NCBI GenBank assembly: GCA_026391935.1
Contig: JAPLDC010000045.1
Span: 1 to 5,791, forward strand
DNA from: Bacteroidota bacterium
GTDB lineage: Bacteria; Bacteroidota; Bacteroidia; 2-12-FULL-35-15
Length of the DNA: 5,791 nt
Direction: 5' to 3'
The notes under the pieces were generated by a model. That model did no database searches. It had not been told where the DNA came from and was given only the letters and a program-made list of their open reading frames with translations. Positions 1 to 5,791 of the stretch are shown here, piece by piece; positions within the stretch are counted from its first letter, which is position 1; every line of letters begins with the position of its first letter. The position numbers were made by a program, and so were the translations under genes.

Positions 1-1299
1 CTGAACCACTTTTTCCAGTTTTATCCCTCGGGAACCTTTTATGAGGATGGTATTTTCTTTAATGGGGTATTGTTTTATGAATTCGACCAAGTCATCGCTT
101 GTTGCAAATGTTTTTGCGTCTACAGATTTTCCTGCTTCAATAAAAAGAGGTCCTACAAGCAATGCATTTTTCATCTTTTTTTGCTGAATAAGATCGATAA
201 TGGCTGTGTGTTCTTTGGCACTTTCCACACCCAATTCGAGCATATCCCCCAGAATCAACATTTTATTTGGATGATTCAGCTCAGCAAAATTTTCAATAGC
301 AAGAATCATACTGGAAGGATTTGCATTATAATAATCCAGGATCAGAATATTGTTTTGTGTTTTCTGCAATTGAGAACGGTTGTTCGAAGGAGTGTATTCG
401 GCCAATGCTTTATTTATCAAAGCAACTTCAATTTTGAAATAATTCCCAATACAAGCAGCGCACAATAAATTATAATAATTGTAGATACCCACTAACTGTG
501 TATTTACCAATTCTGATTTATTAATATTTGCTGCAGTATATCGTGTCGCCCATCGAAAAGAAATAAATTCAGAATCACTTTCATTGACTGCTCCTACAAT
601 ATCATATAATTTCTTGGTCCCATAAGTCACTTTTTCGTTATTTGCAGAAAGCTCAATCAACACTTCATCATCGCCATGGACAAATAGTCTTCCTTTTTTT
701 ACCTGAATAAATTTATACAACTCGCTCTTCCCTTTCTTAACTCCTTCCATACCACCGAATCCATCCAAATGGGCTTTACCAATATTCGTAATAATTCCAA
801 AATCCGGCTCCGCAATAGTACAAAGTTGTTCTATTTCACCCTGATGGTTGGCCCCCATCTCCACAATTGCAATCGCATGCTCACTGGTGATACTAAGGAG
901 TGTAAGCGGAACACCAATATGATTATTCAAATTTCCTTTTGTCGCAAGAACATTAAACTTCTTAGACAGAACAGCATTGATCAATTCCTTAGTTGTTGTT
1001 TTTCCGTTTGAGCCAGTGATCCCGATTACAGGAATATTCAATTGTTTGCGATGGTAATTCGCTAATTGCTGAAGAGTTGAAAGCACATCCTCAACTAAAA
1101 AGTAATTTTCATTTTTCTTGTACTTTTCTTCATCGATAACTACAAAAGAACTGCCAAGCTCAATAGCCTTCTCTGCAAATGTATTTCCATTAAAGTTATC
1201 TCCTTTCAGAGCAAAGAAAATAGAACCGGGCTTAATGTCACGGGTATCGGTGCAAACAGAAGGATGCTTCAGAAAAATAGAATATAGATCTTCTATCAT
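1..1299 (-). CDS. murF: UDP-N-acetylmuramoyl-tripeptide--D-alanyl-D-alanine ligase MurF (3' end cut by window edge)
   Basis: MurF is the cytoplasmic ATP-dependent ligase that adds D-Ala-D-Ala to UDP-MurNAc-tripeptide, the last cytoplasmic step of the peptidoglycan stem peptide. Reading the minus strand from the ATG at 1299 gives 433 uninterrupted codons to the left edge. Visible family marks are the N-terminal substrate domain (about 1-85), the Mur ligase P-loop TGSNGKTT at 95-102, VEMGANHQGE from 146 with the likely Mg-binding E147, NIGKAH at 172-177, a KSE at 191-193 whose lysine is the candidate carbamylated residue, YNANPSSM at 324-331, LGDMLELG at 350-357, and a C-terminal IKGSRGIKLEKVV. 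The last motif normally lies within a few residues of the MurF C-terminus, so only a short tail should be missing. The start is fixed by an in-frame stop at 1315-1317 with no other ATG between. It begins 5 nt after the nadE stop, so it is probably co-transcribed with nadE. Family assignment is very secure. Confidence 0.96.
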   Translation of the reverse strand, partial: MIEDLYSIFLKHPSVCTDTRDIKPGSIFFALKGDNFNGNTFAEKAIELGSSFVVIDEEKYKKNENYFLVEDVLSTLQQLANYHRKQLNIPVIGITGSNGKTTTKELINAVLSKKFNVLATKGNLNNHIGVPLTLLSITSEHAIAIVEMGANHQGEIEQLCTIAEPDFGIITNIGKAHLDGFGGMEGVKKGKSELYKFIQVKKGRLFVHGDDEVLIELSANNEKVTYGTKKLYDIVGAVNESDSEFISFRWATRYTAANINKSELVNTQLVGIYNYYNLLCAACIGNYFKIEVALINKALAEYTPSNNRSQLQKTQNNILILDYYNANPSSMILAIENFAELNHPNKMLILGDMLELGVESAKEHTAIIDLIQQKKMKNALLVGPLFIEAGKSVDAKTFATSDDLVEFIKQYPIKENTILIKGSRGIKLEKVVQ

Positions 1300-1304
1300 A
1301 ATTT

Positions 1305-2084
1305 TTATTTTAATTCATTGGGAATCAGGCAAACCGGTATTGGATTCATTTTATGTTGATTCGCTTTATTCATTCGTGAATAAATATCAAAAACAATTTT
1401 TTGTCTTTCATTCAATATGGAAATATCTTTTGAGCTTTCAATAAATCTCATTATCCATTCCAGTTCATCGTAGGTGGCTCCGATCTGATCCGCATCGCTT
1501 CTGCTATCGGCAAATAAACCATCCGTTGGCGGAGCAACTTGGATTGAATTTGCTACTCCTAATTCTTTTGCTAATTCATAAACTTCAGATTTCATAAGAT
1601 CTGCGATCGGACTGATATCCACACCTCCGTCACCGTACTTTGTAAAAAAACCAATTCCTAAATCTTCTACTTTATTTCCTGTTCCCACAACTAACATTTT
1701 ATGATGACAAGCAAAAGCGTACAGGGTGGTCATGCGCAAACGTGCACGTGTATTTGCCATTGTTAACCAATCCTGAATATCGCTGGGCAGAGCTGTACTT
1801 AAGGTTTTGAAAGTATTTGTTAATTCAACTTCGTGCGAAGAAACATTCGTAAAATTTTTCTTCAGCCATCCAATATGTTCCAAGCCTCTCTCGTATTCAG
1901 CTTTATGCTGATGAATTGGCATGTTCAGGCAGATCAAGGGCAATCCTGTTTTCGCACAAAGTGTTGAGGTCAATGCCGAATCGATACCTCCAGAAATGCC
2001 TATTACGAAGCCGGATGTTTTGCTTTGCATAGAATAATCCAAGAGCCAATTTACGATATGATTTATTACGTCTTTATTTTTCAT
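1305..2084 (-). CDS. nadE: NAD(+) synthase NadE, short form without glutaminase domain
   Basis: NadE catalyses the last step of NAD biosynthesis, the ATP-dependent amidation of nicotinic acid adenine dinucleotide to NAD, in the cytoplasm. The 259-residue protein has the ATP pyrophosphatase loop SGGIDSA at 31-37, NTRARLRMTTLY at 111-122, GTGNKVEDLG at 134-143, the KYGDGGVDISP stretch at 149-159, SPIADLMKSEVYELA at 158-172, and the P2-loop-like PPTDGLFADSRSD at 185-197. The length matches the single-domain enzyme. The N-terminal nitrilase/glutaminase domain of long NadE proteins is absent, so free ammonia or a separate amidotransferase would supply nitrogen (inference). The ATG at 2084 is preceded by an in-frame stop at 2088-2090, which fixes the start. 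It lies 5 nt upstream of murF, same strand. A candidate -7 element sits 22 nt before the ATG, in the U-tract of the upstream terminator. Confidence 0.96.
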   Translation of the reverse strand: MKNKDVINHIVNWLLDYSMQSKTSGFVIGISGGIDSALTSTLCAKTGLPLICLNMPIHQHKAEYERGLEHIGWLKKNFTNVSSHEVELTNTFKTLSTALPSDIQDWLTMANTRARLRMTTLYAFACHHKMLVVGTGNKVEDLGIGFFTKYGDGGVDISPIADLMKSEVYELAKELGVANSIQVAPPTDGLFADSRSDADQIGATYDELEWIMRFIESSKDISILNERQKIVFDIYSRMNKANQHKMNPIPVCLIPNELK

Positions 2085-2106
2085 TTGTTAGTATTCATTC
2101 TTTATC

Positions 2107-2114
2107 CAAAAATA
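2107..2114 (-). promoter_or_regulatory. Candidate -7 promoter element for nadE-murF, inside the terminator U-tract
   Basis: On the minus strand the octamer TATTTTTG matches the Bacteroidota -7 consensus TAnnTTTG exactly. It ends 22 nt before the nadE ATG, similar to the 25 nt at the surface-protein gene further right. No TTTG is found at the usual 17-23 bp upstream, where the terminator stem lies, so the -33 half is missing or poor. The match is AT-rich and could be chance. It is nonetheless the only promoter-like site I see in the 85 bp between the barrel gene and nadE. Confidence 0.4.
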
Positions 2115-2148
2115 AAAATCCCGACCTCATAAAAATGAGATCAGGATT
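2107..2148 (-). terminator. Intrinsic terminator of the outer-membrane barrel gene
   Basis: A 14-bp inverted repeat occupies 2117-2130 and 2135-2148 with a 4-nt loop. Read as DNA it has two mismatches. Transcribed from the minus strand, both become G-U wobbles, so all 14 positions pair, while on the plus strand they would be C-A clashes. The minus-strand hairpin is followed directly by a T-rich run (11 nt, T with one A). It begins 22 nt after the stop codon of the barrel gene at 2170, on the same strand. Strand-specific pairing plus the U-tract make this a convincing Rho-independent terminator for that gene. Confidence 0.85.
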
Positions 2149-2169
2149 AATGTTACGAACTATCAGATG

Positions 2170-3087
2170 TTAGAATAAAACACCGATCGTTAAAACAACA
2201 GCATTTGATTTCAATACCTGAGGCATTTTTGATACTGTTACTTTTGTTTGATTTGCTGAGTTATAATCGGCAGCATTTGTTCTTCTTGATAAATAATCTG
2301 AATCCCCTTTTACAAAATTGGTAAATCCTAAATTGTAATTTAATCCGAAGGTTAAGGAAGTTGATCCTGAAAGATTCATTTCAGCACCCAAACCAAAAGT
2401 TAAAGCCGCTTTAAAGAATGCAAGATCTTTCGTTATATCAACTTTTTTTTTGGTTTCTGATGCCCCCAAAGTAAGTACAGTTGTTGAAGTAGAAGACTGG
2501 TTAATTTTAGTAACTTCATCATTTGCTGTTGCTTTCCAACGGAAAGAAGAATTTACACCAAACTGACCGAAATACGTCATTGTCCCGATTTCTTTAGTTT
2601 TCAATTTTAAAACCAAAGGAATGGTAATATAGGTTGCTTTGTATTGACGTTCGTTTAATTGGTAATGAGTTTTTCCGATTGTTGCTACAGAATCATAAAA
2701 AGCGCCTCCACTTGCTGTGGTAGGAGCAATATATTCTACAATTGCATCATCAGAAGTATTATAAAAATAACTTACCACATTTGAATTTGCAGTTTGTATA
2801 TCACCATTGATATATTTCACTTTTCCACCTTCACCATGAATTCTGATTCCGGTTTGCAATGATGCTACTTTTGCCAAACGAAACTCCAAAACCACACCTC
2901 CGCCAAACTTCACTCCCACTCCATTTTTATCAATAATTTTCCCTTCAGGCTTAAGCCAGTTTACAGACGGATCGATTACCAATCCAAAACGGAAATTTTT
3001 CAATTCGTTTTCACCACCTTGAGCAAAAGCTAATTGCCCTGCTAAAGCTAATGCAGTTATTGTAAGAATCTTCTTCATATTTTTCAT
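2170..3087 (-). CDS. Outer-membrane beta-barrel protein, PorT-like family (function unknown)
   Basis: This 305-residue protein has a signal peptide (basic MKNMKK, hydrophobic core about 7-19, probable cleavage after AFA at 20-22, leaving Gln23). The mature part is built of alternating amphipathic strands separated by polar Gly/Asn/Thr/Ser-rich loops, for example around 90-135 and 195-215. It ends in VVLTIGVLF with a terminal phenylalanine, the usual last-strand signature recognised by the BAM assembly machinery. Size and pattern fit the small porin / PorT-like barrels widespread in Bacteroidota; they do not show that it is the T9SS-associated PorT itself. Start: ATG at 3087 or the in-frame ATG at 3078 (Met4); both keep the signal peptide. 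It is divergent from gldB and has its own terminator. A run of nine A bases encodes Lys213-215. Ligand and function cannot be read from sequence. Confidence 0.85.
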   Translation of the reverse strand: MKNMKKILTITALALAGQLAFAQGGENELKNFRFGLVIDPSVNWLKPEGKIIDKNGVGVKFGGGVVLEFRLAKVASLQTGIRIHGEGGKVKYINGDIQTANSNVVSYFYNTSDDAIVEYIAPTTASGGAFYDSVATIGKTHYQLNERQYKATYITIPLVLKLKTKEIGTMTYFGQFGVNSSFRWKATANDEVTKINQSSTSTTVLTLGASETKKKVDITKDLAFFKAALTFGLGAEMNLSGSTSLTFGLNYNLGFTNFVKGDSDYLSRRTNAADYNSANQTKVTVSKMPQVLKSNAVVLTIGVLF

Positions 3088-3153
3088 ATTTTTGGGGTTT
3101 AAAAATAATTTTCAGGCTTTTAATCAAATACAATAATAAGTATATTTTTTTAT
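3088..3153. promoter_or_regulatory. Divergent intergenic promoter region between the barrel gene and gldB
   Basis: These 66 bp separate two start codons and must hold both promoters unless gldB is read from further away. On the minus strand, TTTG (3128-3125), a 17-bp spacer and TATTTTTA (3107-3100) resemble a Bacteroidota promoter with one mismatch in the -7 box, but the leader would be very short. A second minus-strand option is TGTATTTG (3132-3125), also one mismatch, with a 37-nt leader. On the plus strand only weak matches are seen, such as TATATTTT at 3141-3148, only 5 nt from the gldB ATG. The region is strongly AT-rich, so individual boxes are uncertain. Confidence 0.4.
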
Positions 3154-4170
3154 ATGAGAACTTTTAGAACTTACATATATCTTCTTTTGTTTTTAACATT
3201 TTCGGGTTGCGGAAACGACCGTTTAAATGTCGATGTATCTGATGTCGTTGTCGAAAAAATGAGTGTTGACAGACTTGAACAGGATGTTTTTAAAATGGAT
3301 ACCAATAACATTCCTCTTGCCACAAAACAAATGCAATCGAAATATGGAAGATTTTATTCTACTTTTATTTCTGCTATTTTAAATAATGGAGGACTAAGAG
3401 ATTCTTCTTATTCATTTCGAATGAAAAACTTTATCAGAGATAATTCTATGCATAGGGCTTATGAAGATTGCAAAAAAGCGTATCCGAATACTGACTTTCT
3501 GGTGGATGAATTAACGCCGATTTACCAGCGCTTCAAACACTATTTCCCTGAAAAAACATTGCCAAAACCAATTACAATGATCTCTGGATTTAACTATTCG
3601 GTAGTATATGCGGATAGTACCTTGGCAATTGGATTGGAAACCTATTTGGGAAGCAACAATGAGTTTTATTCCGAATTGGGAATACCGAAATATAAATCGA
3701 TGTTCATGAATAAGGAAAATATTGTTCCTGATGCTATCCGTCAATGGATGATGATAGAATTTCCGAACAAAATGAACAAGCATGATTTTTTGAGTGAAAT
3801 AACGTATATGGGTAAGATCATGTATCTTACAGATGCGTTAATGCCAAATACACCTGATTCCTTAAAGATCCAATATTCAAAAAAACAAATGGAATATTGT
3901 GATCAAAACGAGTTCAATGTTTGGAGCTATTTTGCCGCTAAAAAATTATTGTACACTACTGATGAAGCTGAAATTATGAAATTCACCAGCGATGGCCCAT
4001 TTACCAGCGCTTTGAGCAAAGAAGCTCCTTCCCGGATCGGTCATTGGATCGGCTGGCAATTGGTTCGTCAGTATATGAACAACAACCCAACCATTACATT
4101 GCAAGAACTTATAAATGAACCTGATGCACAAAAAATATTGACCAAATCAAAATATAAACCAGGGAAATAA
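3154..4170 (+). CDS. gldB: Gliding motility lipoprotein GldB
   Basis: GldB is an envelope lipoprotein required for gliding in Flavobacterium johnsoniae (established knowledge); its biochemical activity is not known. The 338-residue protein starts with a lipoprotein signal: basic residues, hydrophobic segment 7-16, and lipobox F-S-G-C with lipidated Cys19. The mature domain contains the segments I associate with the family: YADSTLAIGLETYLG around 150-165, a long helical middle with MNKHDFLSEITYMGKIMYL and LTDALMP, and the C-terminal GHWIGWQLVRQYMNNNP followed by a short basic tail. Length is in the usual 320-340 range. It is followed by gldC, the typical partner order, after a 95-nt gap without an obvious terminator, so co-transcription is likely. 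No HExxH motif is present. The ATG at 3154 is the natural start because it places the signal peptide correctly. The recognition is from overall sequence memory, not a search. Confidence 0.92.
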   Translation: MRTFRTYIYLLLFLTFSGCGNDRLNVDVSDVVVEKMSVDRLEQDVFKMDTNNIPLATKQMQSKYGRFYSTFISAILNNGGLRDSSYSFRMKNFIRDNSMHRAYEDCKKAYPNTDFLVDELTPIYQRFKHYFPEKTLPKPITMISGFNYSVVYADSTLAIGLETYLGSNNEFYSELGIPKYKSMFMNKENIVPDAIRQWMMIEFPNKMNKHDFLSEITYMGKIMYLTDALMPNTPDSLKIQYSKKQMEYCDQNEFNVWSYFAAKKLLYTTDEAEIMKFTSDGPFTSALSKEAPSRIGHWIGWQLVRQYMNNNPTITLQELINEPDAQKILTKSKYKPGK

Positions 4171-4265
4171 TTCAAGGGGAAGAACATTAAGCATTAAAAA
4201 ATAATAATTGCAAGAACACGCTGCATTCAATGAACTAGTAAACGAATTAACTAATTACCACTAAA

Positions 4266-4601
4266 ATGAAAGAAACGGAGATCAATTTTAAGATCACATT
4301 AGACGAAAACAATTTACCAGAAAAAATCAACTGGAGTGCGACTGAAGGAGATGAAAAAAGCAGTAGCAAAGCAATAATGATAACCCTTTGGGACGCTAAG
4401 GAAAATAACACCTTACGAATTGACCTATGGACAAAAGACATGATGGTAGACGAGATGAAGCAGTTTTATCACCAATGTTTACTCTCAATGGCGGACACGT
4501 TTGACAGAGCGACCGGGGAAACAGAAGCAGCAAAAGAAATGAGAGGTTTTGCTCAGCATTTTGGTGAAAAAATGAAAATATTTGCAAAAAAGCAACCGTA
4601 A
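4266..4601 (+). CDS. gldC: Gliding motility protein GldC
   Basis: GldC is a small protein encoded next to gldB in gliding Bacteroidota. It supports motility together with GldB but its molecular role is unclear (family knowledge). The 111-residue product has no signal peptide or membrane segment, so it is probably cytoplasmic. It begins with a beta-rich region (4-55) holding the conserved-looking ITLWDAKENNTLRIDLWTK stretch at 39-57, continues with MVDEMKQFYHQ at 60-70, and ends in a helical, charged C-terminal part (70-111). The length equals that of the characterised GldC. The ATG at 4266 follows an A-rich stretch without a Shine-Dalgarno, normal in this phylum. It lies 95 nt after gldB. No good promoter of its own is visible in that gap, so expression from the gldB transcript is the simplest reading. 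Confidence 0.92.
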   Translation: MKETEINFKITLDENNLPEKINWSATEGDEKSSSKAIMITLWDAKENNTLRIDLWTKDMMVDEMKQFYHQCLLSMADTFDRATGETEAAKEMRGFAQHFGEKMKIFAKKQP

Positions 4602-4634
4602 CACTTAATCTTGCATCTTTATTACAAGAAAAAA

Positions 4635-4665
4635 TTTGGTTTGTGTAAAAAATCACTTATTTTTG
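4635..4665 (+). promoter_or_regulatory. Bacteroidota-type promoter for the surface-protein gene
   Basis: TTTG at 4635-4638 is followed after exactly 19 bp by TATTTTTG at 4658-4665, an exact fit to the phylum's -33 TTTG / -7 TAnnTTTG promoter with standard spacing. Transcription would start near 4671, giving a leader of about 20 nt before the ATG at 4691. A second TTTG at 4640-4643 is too close (14 bp). This separates the surface-protein gene from the gldBC unit. Confidence 0.7.
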
Positions 4666-4690
4666 TTAATATACTCCTTATACTATAAAC

Positions 4691-5791
4691 ATGGAAATAA
4701 TTACTAAGCGATTTATTATCAGATCACTGTCTTTACTGGCTGTGACAGGAGGATTGACTTCCGGAGCTTTTGCACAGACCATTTTTTTCAACAATGGAGC
4801 ACAAGTATATACCGGTGCCACAGCAATTGTTCAAGTAAATGGAGGATTTCAGAATGACGGAACGTCTGGTGTTACACCTGTTTTTGAAAACAATGGTACC
4901 ATGACCATTGCTAACAGTGGAACTCCGGGAACGGTATTTCTAAAGAACGGCTCTACTCTGCAGGGTAACGGGACTATTTTTGTTGAACAAGATTGGATAA
5001 ATGATGCAACATTTACAGCAAATAATAGTACAATTAATTTCAATGGCGATCTACAACAGTTTATTACAAGCACATCAGGCACTGTAACTACGTTCAATAA
5101 TTTAACATTGAGTGGAGTTGGTGCAGGAACTACAAACCGTAAAAAAACACTGCAATTAGTAAATGCAATTGTTGGAACAACCGGGATCTTAACAATTAAC
5201 GACCGTGAATTAGAAACACAAACAAATACAATGTTTGTCATGAATCCTGCAGTGGCAGCCGTAACGAATGCAGCCACTTTTGGCGCTGAAGGCTTTGTCA
5301 GCAGTGCTTTTGGAGGAACTCTTTCAAGAGCTACGAATTCAACTTCTGTATATTCATTTCCAACAGGATCAAGCGTAGGAACTTTACGTTACCGCGAAAT
5401 AAAATTAACTCCTGCATCTGCAGCGGCTAATACTTTTACAGGTAGGTTAGGAAATAACATTGCAACAACTGATGGATTTAACGTAACACAAATTGATACA
5501 ACAATGTGTAAAGTTTTACCCTTATTCTATCATCAGATCACGAGGACTACCGGAGCAGATAATGCTGATATTGACATTTTTTATAATCAGGCAACAGACG
5601 GTCCGTGGGATGGTTTGGCAAAATGGAATTCGCCAACAGCTGCTTTATGGAACAACATGGGAACAGTAACCGCATCAGTAGCAGCCTATAACGACAATAA
5701 GAAATCAGCCTGGTCAGATTTTTCAAATTCTCCTTACATTTTATCTCGTGCAAAATTACCAGATCCTGTATTTTCTTGTAGTGATGTCTGT
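4691..5791 (+). CDS. Secreted repetitive surface protein, probable T9SS cargo (3' end cut by window edge)
   Basis: An ATG at 4691 opens 367 codons with no stop before the right edge, so the protein is larger than seen. Residues 1-28 form a signal peptide (KR at 6-7, R11, hydrophobic 13-22, cleavage after AFA at 26-28, leaving Gln29). The mature part is rich in Gly, Thr, Asn, Ser and Ala and poor in charge, typical of beta-structured exoproteins. It includes VEQDWINDATF at 98-108, FNGDLQQFIT at 117-126 and FNNLTL at 135-140, a pattern I recognise from large Bacteroidota surface proteins that often end in a T9SS sorting domain or a gliding-motility-associated C-terminal domain. That C-terminus is outside the window, so export by T9SS is inference. 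Cysteines are few: one near 278, then a pair in SCSDVC at the edge. It has its own promoter and an 89-nt gap after gldC. No enzymatic domain is recognisable. Confidence 0.8.
   Translation, partial: MEIITKRFIIRSLSLLAVTGGLTSGAFAQTIFFNNGAQVYTGATAIVQVNGGFQNDGTSGVTPVFENNGTMTIANSGTPGTVFLKNGSTLQGNGTIFVEQDWINDATFTANNSTINFNGDLQQFITSTSGTVTTFNNLTLSGVGAGTTNRKKTLQLVNAIVGTTGILTINDRELETQTNTMFVMNPAVAAVTNAATFGAEGFVSSAFGGTLSRATNSTSVYSFPTGSSVGTLRYREIKLTPASAAANTFTGRLGNNIATTDGFNVTQIDTTMCKVLPLFYHQITRTTGADNADIDIFYNQATDGPWDGLAKWNSPTAALWNNMGTVTASVAAYNDNKKSAWSDFSNSPYILSRAKLPDPVFSCSDVC

Noticed and set aside
70..1011. Plus-strand open frames at 70-468 and 769-1011
   Set aside because: They are antisense to murF, which has continuous coding and clear Mur ligase motifs across this stretch; their products are Cys/Phe/Asn-rich without domain character.
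1118..1444. Plus-strand open frame across the nadE-murF junction
   Set aside because: It overlaps two well-supported minus-strand genes and has no recognisable content.
3511..4131. Minus-strand open frames inside gldB (3511-3783, 3946-4131)
   Set aside because: Shadows of gldB; no start-region signal or family resemblance.
4171..4265. Gap between gldB and gldC examined for a terminator, promoter or small gene
   Set aside because: No hairpin with U-tract, no TAnnTTTG box with a partner, and no convincing short coding frame.
4612..4631. Possible terminator after gldC (TCTTG ... CAAGA followed by an A run)
   Set aside because: Only a 5-bp stem with a loop of about 11 nt, and the following tract is A instead of T on the plus strand.
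4247..4656. Minus-strand open frames opposite gldC, one with a hydrophobic, membrane-like product
   Set aside because: The hydrophobicity is explained by the antisense of charged Lys/Glu codons in gldC; the gene on the plus strand is well supported.
4849..5753. Minus-strand open frames opposite the surface-protein gene (4849-5277, 5547-5753)
   Set aside because: Antisense of a continuous plus-strand frame that has a signal peptide and promoter; the Val/Pro-rich product reflects reversed Asn/Thr/Gly codons.
1..5791. CRISPR arrays, tRNA/rRNA genes, insertion sequences and long direct repeats
   Set aside because: No repeated spacer-like units, cloverleaf-like segments, transposase motifs or terminal inverted repeats were seen on either strand.

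Overview
The window reads as an AT-rich chromosomal segment from a member of the Bacteroidota, probably a flavobacteria-like or related gliding lineage. The main reasons are a gldB-gldC pair (gliding motility genes confined to this phylum), start regions that are A-rich instead of carrying Shine-Dalgarno sequences, a Bacteroidota-type promoter (TTTG, 19 bp, TAnnTTTG), and a secreted repetitive surface protein of the kind usually exported by the type IX secretion system (T9SS). I see no mobile element, CRISPR array or RNA gene.

Left part, minus strand: murF (cell-wall precursor ligase, running off the left edge) lies 5 nt downstream of nadE (NAD synthetase), and the two look like one transcription unit. 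Upstream of nadE, on the same strand, is a 305-residue outer-membrane beta-barrel protein. It ends in a strong intrinsic terminator whose U-tract also contains an exact -7 promoter motif pointing at nadE.

Middle and right part, plus strand: gldB starts 66 bp from the start of the barrel gene, in divergent orientation, and is followed by gldC. GldB is an envelope lipoprotein needed for gliding. GldC is a small, probably cytoplasmic partner. After gldC comes an independent promoter and a gene for a secreted, Gly/Thr/Asn-rich surface protein that is still open at the right edge (at least 367 residues).

The theme is the cell envelope: peptidoglycan synthesis, an outer-membrane barrel, gliding machinery accessory factors and a probable exported cargo. 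The families are mostly known. The least characterised items are the barrel protein, GldC and the partial surface protein. I found no convincing new multi-gene system. The observations below concern regulation, a slippage-prone tract and gene context.
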